The notes under the pieces were generated by a model. That model was not told the DNA's origin. It saw only the letters and a list, made by a program, of their open reading frames with translations, and did no database searches. This document shows, one piece after another, positions 1 through 9,354 of a stretch of 64,000 bases of DNA. Source of the stretch: AP-15 sp963712825 (GTDB taxonomy: Bacteria > Pseudomonadota > Alphaproteobacteria > ATCC43930 > CGMCC-115725); contig CAVQJP010000028.1 in NCBI GenBank assembly GCA_963712825.1, positions 62,001-126,000 on the forward strand, given 5' to 3'. The position numbers and the translations under genes are program-made. Each line of letters starts with the position of its first letter. Within the stretch, counting starts at the first letter, position 1.

Positions 1-98
1 ACGGGATCGAGCTGCCGTTCCCGCAGCGCGACCTTCATATCCGCGACATCCCACGCGCCGCCTTCACTCGCGCCAAGTCGCAGGCCGCCGAGGACTAA
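1..98 (+). CDS. C-terminal end of an MscS-family mechanosensitive channel (partial)
   Basis: Only the last 31 codons are in the window, in the frame beginning at base 3 and ending in TAA. The residues GIELPFPQRDLHIRD match the conserved cytoplasmic C-terminal stretch of small-conductance mechanosensitive channels (typically I-P-F-P-Q-R-D-hydrophobic-H), after which the protein ends in a short charged tail. MscS channels sit in the inner membrane and release solutes on hypo-osmotic shock. The pore helices lie upstream of the window, so the subfamily cannot be told. Confidence 0.75.
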   Translation, partial: GIELPFPQRDLHIRDIPRAAFTRAKSQAAED

Positions 99-137
99 CG
101 CGGTTTTCGATCAGATCGAACTACCTGCTTCGAAATG

Positions 138-223
138 GTCATTGCGAGCGAAGCGAAGCAATCTCAAGCCGCCGAGCGTATCTCTGATCGAGATTGCCGC
201 GTCGCTGCGCTCCTCGCAAAGAC
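138..223. repeat. Palindromic intergenic repeat, family A copy 1
   Basis: An imperfect palindrome: GTCATTGCGAGCGAAGCGAAG at one end and the near-complement ending CTCCTCGCAAAGAC at the other. A second copy in opposite orientation is at 41680-41762. Such GTCATTGCGAG elements are common dispersed intergenic repeats in alphaproteobacteria. This copy is slightly decayed (CGCAAAGAC instead of CGCAATGAC). It lies between the converging MscS and boxB genes. Confidence 0.75.
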
Positions 224-336
224 GGTGCACCAACCCGGTCGGAAACGGCTCTCTAGCGCTCTCAGCCGCAAGTTCGCAATATCAGCGACCCGGTATGGCG
301 GGAAGATGGCGTGCGTAGGGCGAAAGCCGCGCTCGT

Positions 337-1761
337 CTAGTGCAGGCGGACGTATTCGTAGGCGGGCGGCAGGTTGTCGATGCCGATCTCCGGCGGGGCG
401 AGCCAGCCGGCCATCTTGCCGGGCTCGCCGACGCGCTGCATCAGCGCCTTGACAAAGCTGCGGTCGGCCTCGCCGGGCAGCCATTTCGCATCGCCCGCCG
501 TCCATTCGCCATCGCCGACCGGGTTCCCTTGCGGGTCGGTGCGGACGCCGGCCCACACGCCGACCGAGCGGTGAAACCGCGGGCTCGGCAACGCCAGCCG
601 AAAAGCGTACCCGGCCTCGGCGATCATCCGGTTCCAGCGGCGGATACCGATGTCGCAATCGGCGGCATAGGCGAGCCGCGTCACCTCGTTCATCGCGTTG
701 CGCATCGCGACCTCTTCCGGGAAAACGCCGAGCTTGGAGTCGGGGACGTCGATGACGAGGCGCTCGCCCAAGGCCAGATGGTCCTTGTACTGGGCTTCGT
801 CCGGCCGGCCCTTGATGCCGGTCGCGAAATAGGCCGCGGCGTTCGACGAAATCTCGGCACCAAACAGGTCGAGCGACGAGCTGAACCAGAAATTCACGTA
901 GCGCTGCAAAGTCGGCAGGTCGATCGCACCGGCCGCGCGGATGTCGGCCGGGTCCTCGCTGCCCAGCGCCCCCATGACCTCCAGCGTGCGCTGGATGACG
1001 CGGGTGATCCCGGTGCGGCCGACAAACATGTGGTAGGCCTCTTCGGCCAGCATGAACCGGCAGGTCCGCGACAGCGGGTCGAAAGCGCTCTCGGCCAGGC
1101 TTTTCAGCTGATAGCGGCCGTCGCGGTCGGTGAAATAAGTGAACATGAAAAAGCTCAGCCAATCGGCGATCGGCTCGTTGAAGGTGCCGAGGATGCGCGG
1201 CTTGTCGGGGTCGCCCGAATGCCGCGACAGCAGTTCCTCGGCTTCCTCGCGCCCGTCGCGGCCGAAATGAGCGTGCAGCAGGTACACCATCGCCCACAGA
1301 TGGCGGCCCTCCTCGACATTGATTTGGAACAGGTTGCGCAAATCGTAGAGCGACGGGCAGGTCAGTCCCAACAGGCGCTGCTGCTCGACCGAGGCGGGCT
1401 CGGTGTCGCCCTGGGTCACGATCAGCCGGCGCAGGTTGGCGCGGTGCTCGCCCGGCACCTGCTGCCACACCGGCTCGCCGAACGCATCGCCAAAACCGAT
1501 GCGGCGGTCGGCTGCCGGGTCGGCGAGGAAAATCCCCCAGCGGTATTCCGGCATCCGGACCATGCCGTACTTGGCCCAGCCCTCGCGGTCGACGGCGACG
1601 GCGGTGCGCAGATAGACCTCGTGATTGTGCGACCCGCTCGGCCCCATTTCGCGCCACCAGTCGACAAAGCGGGGCTGCCAATGTTCGAGCGCGCGCTGCA
1701 AGGCGCGATTGTCGTCGAGCCCGACATTGTTCGGGATCGCCTGCCGGTAATCGATCGCCAT
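337..1761 (-). CDS. boxB: Benzoyl-CoA 2,3-epoxidase subunit BoxB
   Basis: A 474-residue protein, the usual BoxB length. BoxB is the di-iron oxygenase component that epoxidises the ring of benzoyl-CoA in the aerobic box pathway, with electrons from the reductase BoxA. The sequence is BoxB-like throughout. It includes carboxylate/histidine metal-ligand stretches typical of the ferritin-like di-iron fold: NVEEGRHLWAM near residue 150 and LAEEAYHMFVGRTG near residue 240. It lies 75 bases downstream of boxC on the same strand. BoxA is not in the window. Confidence 0.93.
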   Translation of the reverse strand: MAIDYRQAIPNNVGLDDNRALQRALEHWQPRFVDWWREMGPSGSHNHEVYLRTAVAVDREGWAKYGMVRMPEYRWGIFLADPAADRRIGFGDAFGEPVWQQVPGEHRANLRRLIVTQGDTEPASVEQQRLLGLTCPSLYDLRNLFQINVEEGRHLWAMVYLLHAHFGRDGREEAEELLSRHSGDPDKPRILGTFNEPIADWLSFFMFTYFTDRDGRYQLKSLAESAFDPLSRTCRFMLAEEAYHMFVGRTGITRVIQRTLEVMGALGSEDPADIRAAGAIDLPTLQRYVNFWFSSSLDLFGAEISSNAAAYFATGIKGRPDEAQYKDHLALGERLVIDVPDSKLGVFPEEVAMRNAMNEVTRLAYAADCDIGIRRWNRMIAEAGYAFRLALPSPRFHRSVGVWAGVRTDPQGNPVGDGEWTAGDAKWLPGEADRSFVKALMQRVGEPGKMAGWLAPPEIGIDNLPPAYEYVRLH

Positions 1762-1836
1762 GTCGCCCTGTGAGCTGTTTGGTCCGCCGCCCTGAAGCCG
1801 CTGGGCGCGCGGCGTTAATGCTTTATCCGAATAGCG

Positions 1837-3450
<1,614 letters not shown>

Positions 3451-3477
3451 CGGCGCTTTCCGGTAATCCGCCGGCGA

Positions 3478-4071
3478 TCAGCCGCCGCGCAAGGTTCCCT
3501 GCTCCGGCGCGAGCACGAACAGACCTTGGTAAAGCTCGGACATCGGCACCGACAGCGGGATCGAGGCAAGCGCAAGAACCGCGTCGGGACCGCGGACGAT
3601 TTCGGTGATCCACTGTTCGCCGCCGCGGCGCAGGATTTCGCCGAATATGGTTTCGGAATCGATCAGCAGAATCTCCTGCACGCTCGGGATGCGGCGGTAA
3701 TCGGGCACTTTGGTCTGGCGATCGAACACGCTGGTACCCGGCGACAGGATTTCGACGACAAGAAACGGGTCGCGGATCAGCCGGTCGCCCCGCCGCGGCG
3801 GGTCGCAGGTCACCGCAAGATCGGCGATATAGCAGGTGTCGTCCCGCCCCGGCCGCGCGATCCCGGCTTCGGCTTGCACGACGCAGGGGCGGCGCGAGCG
3901 CAGCGCCGACCGCAGCTCGGCCCCGAGCGCCACCGCCAGCACGCCATGGCCGGGCGTCGGCGGCGCCATCGCCTTGGGGATGCCGTCGACCAGCTCATAG
4001 CGCGCGTCGGTCCCGTCCTCCCAGCGCAGGAATTCGTCGACCGCCATTCGCTTGAAGGCGAGCTCAGCCAT
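3478..4071 (-). CDS. Uma2-family (DUF820) restriction-endonuclease-like protein
   Basis: A 197-residue protein of the Uma2 family (PD-(D/E)XK nuclease fold). It shows the family signature MTVDEFL-like N-terminus (KRMAVDEFLRWEDG), YELVDGIPKAM near residue 27, a D-x(n)-E-V-L core (DLAVTCDPPRRGD, then PFLVVEILSPGTSVFDR about residues 105-120) and IPSVQEILLIDSE. The family is abundant in environmental bacteria and its physiological role is unknown. The gene ends only 27 bases ahead of boxC, so it may be transcribed with the box genes without taking part in benzoate breakdown. Confidence 0.85.
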   Translation of the reverse strand: MAELAFKRMAVDEFLRWEDGTDARYELVDGIPKAMAPPTPGHGVLAVALGAELRSALRSRRPCVVQAEAGIARPGRDDTCYIADLAVTCDPPRRGDRLIRDPFLVVEILSPGTSVFDRQTKVPDYRRIPSVQEILLIDSETIFGEILRRGGEQWITEIVRGPDAVLALASIPLSVPMSELYQGLFVLAPEQGTLRGG

Positions 4072-4109
4072 TAGAATACAGCCTCACGCCCAACCCAAAA
4101 TACCGGGCC

Positions 4110-4367
4110 TCACCAACCCGCGCGGTTATGCCAGAAGCGGCGGGCAATTTCGCTGTTGGTCGGCTTTTTGACAAAGATCGTCGGAACCCAGGGCGGCGGC
4201 AAGCCGTGGCGCCGGTCCTCAAGCCGCCGTTCGTGCTCGCTCGGCGCGGTCTGGGGACGCGCCGGCTGGCCCGGCTTGCTCGCCGGCGCGGCGGCGGTTT
4301 CGCGGCGCAGCTCCTGGATTCGCTGGTGAATGGCGTCGAAATCGTCGGCGACGTGCGGTCGGGTCAC
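4110..4367 (-). CDS. Small hypothetical protein, 85 aa
   Basis: Not recognised. It has a charged N-terminus (DDFDAIHQRIQELRRETA, probably helical), a Pro/Ala-rich middle and a C-terminal patch PTIFVKKPTNSEIARRFWHN. It shares strand with the Uma2 gene, 38 bases upstream of it. Mixed composition and a sensible terminus make it more plausible than the opposite-strand reading, but there is no family support. Confidence 0.45.
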   Translation of the reverse strand: MTRPHVADDFDAIHQRIQELRRETAAAPASKPGQPARPQTAPSEHERRLEDRRHGLPPPWVPTIFVKKPTNSEIARRFWHNRAGW

Positions 4368-4512
4368 ATTCCCTCCTTGGCTGCGCGTTCCTCGGCGCCG
4401 GACCCGACGGCCGCTGATCGGCGGGGCGCGTCAAGATCGTCTGTTAAGATAGCGCCGAACCCGGCCGAATGCGGCAAGAGTTCGGCACGAACGAGCCAAG
4501 GAGTGTGAACCG

Positions 4513-5355
4513 ATGCCCGACACGCCGATGCTGTCGCGCCCGATCCCGTCGACCGGCGAAGCGATGCCGGTCATCGGCCTCGGCACCTGGCCGGTCTTCG
4601 ATGTCGGCGCCGACGAGAATGCGCGGCGCCCGCTGCGCGAGGTCGTGCGCCGGCTGCTGGCCTCCGGCGGCCGGATCATCGACAGCTCGCCGATGTACGG
4701 CCGGGCCGAGGGCGTCGCGGGCGATCTGCTCGCCGATCTCGGCGCCAGGCCGCGCGCCTTTCTCGCGACCAAGGTGTGGACCACCGGCCGCGACAAGGGC
4801 ATCGCCGAAATGCGGCACTCGGCCGCCCTGCTGCGCAGCCATGTCGTCGACCTGATGCAGATCCACAACCTCGTCGACTGGCAGACCCATCTGCCCGTCC
4901 TGCGCGAGATGAAGGCCGACGGCCGCATCCGCTACATCGGGCTTGCGCACTACACGGCCCGCGCCTTTCCTCAGCTCCGGCGGATTCTCGAAACCGAGCC
5001 CGGCATCGACTTTGTCCAGTGCGGCTATTCGCTGGCCGACCGGGCGGCCGAGCGCGACCTGTTCCCGGTGGCGGCGGCGCGCGGGGTCGCGGTCATTGTC
5101 AACCAGCCGCTCGGCCAAGGCGGGCTGGTGGGCCGGGTGCGCGGCCGGCCGCTGCCGGATTGGGCCGGCGAGCTCGACTGCGCGAGCTGGGCGCAGGTGC
5201 TGCTCAAATACATCCTCGCCGAGCCGGCGGTGACCTGCGTGATCCCGGCGACCCGCGATCCCGAGCACATGGCCGACAATCTCCGCGCCGGCTTTGGCCG
5301 GCTGCCCGACGCCGACCAGCGCCGCCGCATCCGCGCGCTGTGGGACGCGATCTGA
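4513..5355 (+). CDS. Aldo/keto reductase
   Basis: A 280-residue NADPH-dependent aldo/keto reductase-type TIM barrel. The catalytic tetrad is visible: Asp and Tyr in IIDSSPMYGRAE (about residues 56-67), Lys in FLATKVWTTG (about 86), His in DLMQIHNLVDW (about 117). The C-terminal cofactor region includes CVIPATRDPEHMADN. The ATG at 4513 has AAGGAG 10 bases upstream. The substrate is not predictable. The gene stands alone, facing away from the Uma2/hypothetical pair. Confidence 0.88.
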   Translation: MPDTPMLSRPIPSTGEAMPVIGLGTWPVFDVGADENARRPLREVVRRLLASGGRIIDSSPMYGRAEGVAGDLLADLGARPRAFLATKVWTTGRDKGIAEMRHSAALLRSHVVDLMQIHNLVDWQTHLPVLREMKADGRIRYIGLAHYTARAFPQLRRILETEPGIDFVQCGYSLADRAAERDLFPVAAARGVAVIVNQPLGQGGLVGRVRGRPLPDWAGELDCASWAQVLLKYILAEPAVTCVIPATRDPEHMADNLRAGFGRLPDADQRRRIRALWDAI

Positions 5356-5404
5356 AGTTGCCGGGATATGCGGCTGATCGCACGCAGCCCGACCGAAAAT
5401 CCGA

Positions 5405-5434
5405 CCAGCGCTTGCCAGGCCAGCGCTTGCCAGG
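5405..5434. repeat. Perfect 15-bp tandem duplication
   Basis: CCAGCGCTTGCCAGG occurs twice head to tail between the aldo/keto reductase and the PfkB kinase, about 55 bases before the kinase start. Most likely a replication-slippage product; no function is apparent. Confidence 0.8.
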
Positions 5435-5488
5435 AACGACGCTCGGCTATATTTCACAGCTCCTTCTCGCTCGGATAATCTTTGAAAA

Positions 5489-6496
5489 ATGACTGAAGCT
5501 TCGATCGATGTCGTCGGCATCGGCAACGCGATTGTCGATGTTATCGCGCGCGCCGACGAGGCGTTTCTCGACCGCGAGGCGCTGGTCAAAGGGACAATGG
5601 CGTTGATCGACGCCGATCGCGCCGAGGCGCTCTATCGGATCATGGGGCCGGCGATAGAGGCATCGGGCGGGTCGACCGCCAACACGATGGCCGGCATCGC
5701 CTCGCTCGGCGGCAACGGCGCCTTTGTCGGCAAGGTGCGCGACGACCTGCTGGGCGAGGTGTTTCGCCACGACCTGACCGCCCAGGGCGTGCGGTTCGAC
5801 ACGCCCGCGGCGACGAGCGGCCCCGCCACCGCGCGCTGCCTGATCCTTGTCACCGCGGACGGCCAGCGGACCCTGAACACCTATCTCGGCGCCTGCGCCG
5901 GGCTCGGGCCGGACGACATCGACCCCGCCCTCGTCGGCGCCGCCCGGATCACTTATCTCGAAGGCTACCTGTTTGACCCGCCGCTGGCGCAGCAGGCGTT
6001 TCGCAAGGCCGCGGCGATCGCCCATGCCGCCGGCGCCAAGGTGGCGCTGTCGCTCTCCGACCCGTTCTGCGTCGAGCGTCATCGCGCCGCCTTCCGCGAC
6101 CTTGTCGCCGGCGACGTCGACATCCTGTTCGCCAACGAAGTCGAGATCTGCTCGCTCTACGAAACCGGGGACTTCGCCGCCGCCGCCGCCGCCGTGCGCG
6201 GCCATGTCGCGGTCGCCGCACTGACCCGCAGCGCAGAGGGCAGCGTGATCCTGGCCGACGGCGAGGAGCACCGGATCGAAGCCGCACCGGTGGCGCGCGT
6301 CGTCGACAGCACCGGCGCGGGCGATCTCTATGCCGGCGGGTTTCTCTACGGCTTGACCCGCGGGCTGGCGCTGCCCATTTGCGGAAGGATCGGCGGTTTG
6401 TGCGCTGCCGAAATCATCGGCCATGTCGGCGCCCGCCCCGAGCGCGCTCTGTCGGAGCTGATCGCCGAGACCGGGGTTCTCCGACAGCCGCTGTAG
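5489..6496 (+). CDS. PfkB-family kinase, adenosine kinase-like
   Basis: A 335-residue ribokinase/PfkB-fold enzyme. The N-terminal signature DVVGIGNAIVDVIA (residues 7-20) and GGSTANTMAGIASLGG (about 58-73) bind the sugar or nucleoside. The C-terminal signature DSTGAGDLYAGGFLYG (about 271-286) holds the catalytic Asp and anion hole. This subgroup is usually annotated adenosine kinase in alphaproteobacteria (ATP-dependent phosphorylation of adenosine to AMP), but the exact substrate is inferred from the family. It starts 133 bases after the reductase. Confidence 0.85.
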   Translation: MTEASIDVVGIGNAIVDVIARADEAFLDREALVKGTMALIDADRAEALYRIMGPAIEASGGSTANTMAGIASLGGNGAFVGKVRDDLLGEVFRHDLTAQGVRFDTPAATSGPATARCLILVTADGQRTLNTYLGACAGLGPDDIDPALVGAARITYLEGYLFDPPLAQQAFRKAAAIAHAAGAKVALSLSDPFCVERHRAAFRDLVAGDVDILFANEVEICSLYETGDFAAAAAAVRGHVAVAALTRSAEGSVILADGEEHRIEAAPVARVVDSTGAGDLYAGGFLYGLTRGLALPICGRIGGLCAAEIIGHVGARPERALSELIAETGVLRQPL

Positions 6497-6576
6497 CTTC
6501 GCCGCAAAAAACACCGGGATCAGCGAACCCGCCACCCGAAACCGCGCCCATCAGGGCGCGGATCTGTGTTGGAATT

Positions 6577-8397
6577 ATGGATATCCGCAACATCGCGATC
6601 ATCGCCCATGTCGACCACGGCAAGACCACCCTGGTCGACGCGATGCTGCGCCAGTCGGGTGCGTTTCGCGCCAATCAGCAGGTCGCCGAGCGCGCGCTCA
6701 ATTCAAACGATCTCGAGCGCGAGCGCGGCATCACGATCCTGGCGAAATGCACCTCGGTCTTGTGGCGGGGCGTGCGCGTCAACATCGTCGACACGCCGGG
6801 CCACGCCGATTTCGGCGGCGAGGTCGAGCGCATCCTCAGCATGGTCGACGGCGTGCTGGTGCTGGTCGACGCCGCCGAAGGACCGATGCCGCAGACCAAG
6901 TTCGTCCTCGGCAAGGCGTTGCGCCAGGGCTTGCGGCCGATCGTCGTGATCAACAAGCTCGACCGGCCCGACGCCCGCGCCGGCGAGGTCCACAACGAGG
7001 TCTTCGACCTGTTCGCGGCACTCGACGCGACCGAGGCGCAGCTCGATTTCCCGACCGTGTTCGCCTCCGGTCGCAGTGGCTGGGCGGTGATCGACCCGGA
7101 TGCGCCGCGCCGCGACCTGACGCCGTTGTTCGAGCTGATCGTCTCGCATGTGCCGCCGCCGCAGGCCGATCCCGAGGCGCCGTTTGCGATGCTGGCGACG
7201 ACGTTGGATTACGACCCCTATCTCGGCCGGGTGTTGACCGGGCTGATCCACTCCGGGACCGCGCGGCTCAACATGCAGGTCAAGTCGCTGGCGCGCGACG
7301 GCCGGGTCGTCGAGCAGGCGCGGCTGACCAAATTGCAGGCATTTCGCGGGCTCGACCGGCGCCCGATCGAGGAGGCGCAGGCGGGCGACATCATCGCCGT
7401 CGCCGGGCTCCAGCTGACCACGGTCGCCGACACGATCTGCGCGCCCGAGGTCGACGAGCCGCTGCCCTCCGACCCGATCGACCCGCCGACCCTGGCAATG
7501 ACCTTTTCGGTCAACGACAGCCCGCTCGCCGGGCGCGAAGGGTCGAAAGTGACCTCGCGGGTCATCGGCGAGCGCCTCTTCCGCGAGGCCGAGGGCAATG
7601 TCGCGATCCGGGTCACCCAGAGCGCGCAGCGGGAGGCGTTCGAGGTCGCCGGCCGCGGCGAATTGCAGCTCGGGGTCCTGATCGAGACGATGCGCCGCGA
7701 AGGCTACGAATTGGCGATCTCGCGCCCGCGGGTGCTGTTCACGACCGACCCCGCGACAGGCCAGCGGCTCGAGCCGATCGAGGAGGTCGTCATCGACGTC
7801 GACGAGGAATTCGCCGGGATCGTCGTCGACAAGCTCGCCCGCCGCAAGGCCGAGATGCAGGAGATGCGGCCCTCGGGCGGCGGCAAATTGCGCCTGACCT
7901 TTTTTGGGCCGACCCGCGGGCTGATCGGCTATCAGGGCGAGTTTCTGACTGATACCCGCGGCACCGGGGTCATGAGCCGCCTGTTCCACGGCTACGCCCC
8001 GCACAAGGGGCCGCTGGAGGGCCGGCGCAACGGTGTGCTGGTGTCGACCGCCGACGGTGCGGCGATCGCCTATGCGCTGTGGAACCTCGAAGACCGCGGG
8101 CCGATGTTCATCGAGCCGGGCGTGCCGGTCTATGAGGGGATGATCGTCGGCGCCCACACCCGCGGCAACGACCTCGACGTCAACCCATTGAAGGGCAAGC
8201 AGCTGACCAACATCCGCACGACCTCGAAGGACGAGGCGGTGCGGCTGACCCCGCCCATCCTGATGAGCCTGGAGCAGGCGATCGCCTATGTCGGCGACGA
8301 CGAGCTGGTCGAAGTGACGCCGAAATCGATCCGCCTGCGCAAGCGGCTCCTCGACCCCAACGCGCGCAAGCGCGCCGCCCGCGCCGCCGCGGAGTAA
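6577..8397 (+). CDS. typA: Ribosome-binding GTPase TypA/BipA
   Basis: A 606-residue translational GTPase. ATG 6577 (MDIRNIAIIAHVDHGKTT) is chosen because it gives the canonical N-terminus. Domains in order: G domain with P-loop AHVDHGKTT, switch II DTPGHADFGGE and G4 NKLDRP; an EF-Tu-like domain 2; EF-G domain III and V-like regions; and the TypA-specific C-terminal domain, including GNDLDVNPLKGKQLTN about residues 530-545. TypA binds the 70S ribosome and assists 50S assembly under stress. Codons about 515-557 are duplicated in decayed form at 9060-9205. Confidence 0.96.
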   Translation: MDIRNIAIIAHVDHGKTTLVDAMLRQSGAFRANQQVAERALNSNDLERERGITILAKCTSVLWRGVRVNIVDTPGHADFGGEVERILSMVDGVLVLVDAAEGPMPQTKFVLGKALRQGLRPIVVINKLDRPDARAGEVHNEVFDLFAALDATEAQLDFPTVFASGRSGWAVIDPDAPRRDLTPLFELIVSHVPPPQADPEAPFAMLATTLDYDPYLGRVLTGLIHSGTARLNMQVKSLARDGRVVEQARLTKLQAFRGLDRRPIEEAQAGDIIAVAGLQLTTVADTICAPEVDEPLPSDPIDPPTLAMTFSVNDSPLAGREGSKVTSRVIGERLFREAEGNVAIRVTQSAQREAFEVAGRGELQLGVLIETMRREGYELAISRPRVLFTTDPATGQRLEPIEEVVIDVDEEFAGIVVDKLARRKAEMQEMRPSGGGKLRLTFFGPTRGLIGYQGEFLTDTRGTGVMSRLFHGYAPHKGPLEGRRNGVLVSTADGAAIAYALWNLEDRGPMFIEPGVPVYEGMIVGAHTRGNDLDVNPLKGKQLTNIRTTSKDEAVRLTPPILMSLEQAIAYVGDDELVEVTPKSIRLRKRLLDPNARKRAARAAAE

Positions 8398-8432
8398 CCG
8401 CCTCTGAGGTTGTAAATAAACCGACGCCGGTT

Positions 8433-8747
8433 TCAGGTCCCGCTATCGATCCGGCGCGCGATCCACTGATTGAGGCTGACGCCTTCGGCCTCGGCGCGCA
8501 AGGCCGCACGCCGATGCGCTTCCGGGCTCACGCGGACTAGGATCTTGCCGCTGTGCGGCCGGTCCGGAGGCTCGCCGCGTTCCGCACAGAAGGCAAGATA
8601 GTCGTCGATGCTGTCGCGAAAGGCTTGCTCGACCTCGGCGAAGCCCGCGCCCTCAAAGGTAATTACGTCGCGAAGCCCGACGACGCGGCCGACGAAGATC
8701 CCGTCGTCGGCCTCGACCATTCCGAAGTAGCCCTTGTATTCGAGCAC
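8433..8747 (-). CDS. hicB: HicB-family antitoxin
   Basis: A 104-residue antitoxin. The N-terminal RNase-H-like HicB fold starts MLEYKGYFGMVEADDGIFVG, with FEGAGFAEVEQAFRDSIDDY in the middle. The C-terminal ribbon-helix-helix DNA-binding segment is ILVRVSPEAHRRAALRAEAE followed by GVSLNQWIARRI. HicB neutralises HicA and usually autoregulates the operon. The gene follows hicA by 5 bases on the same strand and faces typA tail to tail. A short AAACCG/CGGTTT dyad (8418-8433) separates the converging ends. Confidence 0.9.
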   Translation of the reverse strand: MLEYKGYFGMVEADDGIFVGRVVGLRDVITFEGAGFAEVEQAFRDSIDDYLAFCAERGEPPDRPHSGKILVRVSPEAHRRAALRAEAEGVSLNQWIARRIDSGT

Positions 8748-8752
8748 CGGCG

Positions 8753-9016
8753 TTACTCCTCCTCCGGTGTCACACCCGCAGCGGCGAGAAAATCCCGGAC
8801 GGCACGAACCAACCCTCGGCTGGTTTCGGGGCCTGGGTGCGGCCTATGGAACACAGCCCGCACGCCGCTCAGCACAACACGGACCCGACTTCCCGCTCCT
8901 TCGCTGATCTCGGCTCCGAGCGCCAGCAATAACGTTTCGGCCTCGCTCCAGCGAAGATCGGCAGGAGTTGGTTCCGCAAAAATCCGGCCGAGCGTGCGGC
9001 GATGGCGGCGGTTCAT
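8753..9016 (-). CDS. hicA: HicA-family mRNA interferase toxin
   Basis: An 87-residue toxin from ATG 9016 (MNRRHRRTLGRIFAEPTPAD). The open frame continues upstream, but this start gives the family's normal N-terminus and length. It shows the dsRBD-like HicA pattern LRWSEAETLLLALGAE, GSRVRVVLSGVRAVFHRPHP with the catalytic-region His, and a C-terminal helix SRGLVRAVRDFLAAAG. HicA cleaves mRNAs as a ribosome-independent RNase. First gene of a two-gene hicA-hicB operon. Confidence 0.85.
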   Translation of the reverse strand: MNRRHRRTLGRIFAEPTPADLRWSEAETLLLALGAEISEGAGSRVRVVLSGVRAVFHRPHPGPETSRGLVRAVRDFLAAAGVTPEEE

Positions 9017-9059
9017 CGGATCATGATATCGCAAATGGATATCAACGCGTACAGGGTCA

Positions 9060-9205
9060 AGCGGGGCACGCTGAGCTATGACGGGAGGTCTAGGAGGGTG
9101 ATCGTCGGCCCTACACCCGGTGGCAACGACCTCCACGTGAAGTGGTCCCGATCAGGGCAAGCAGCTGACCAACACCTCACAACCGCTGGGGACGAGGCGA
9201 TGCGG
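9060..9205 (+). pseudogene. Decayed partial duplicate of typA 3' region
   Basis: Aligns with typA 8118-8247 on the same strand. A 21-base identical block (9154-9174 equals 8192-8212) lies between weaker blocks: TGATCGTCGGC, GGCAACGACCTC and GACGAGGCG-A/G-TGCGG are shared, with small indels. In translation VIVGPTPGGNDLHV corresponds to MIVGAHTRGNDLDV of TypA. Frameshifts make it non-functional. It lies just beyond hicA, so hicBA sits between the intact typA end and this relic. Confidence 0.85.
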
Positions 9206-9354
9206 CAGCAGCGTGGGGCATTTGTTGAGCCGCTGCACGACTTTCGCTATCATCACGCGCGTTTGAAGCGGTTCCCCCGGCTGGCATGAAGTGCCGGCCC
9301 GCCGGCGAAAAAGAAAGCCGCCCATTGGACACGATCGTGAACAGGAGGAGATTG

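Noticed and set aside
8753..9136. A longer 127-residue HicA starting at 9136.
   Set aside because: The extra 40 residues are encoded by the antisense of the typA relic and are absent from HicA proteins; ATG 9016 gives the family length.
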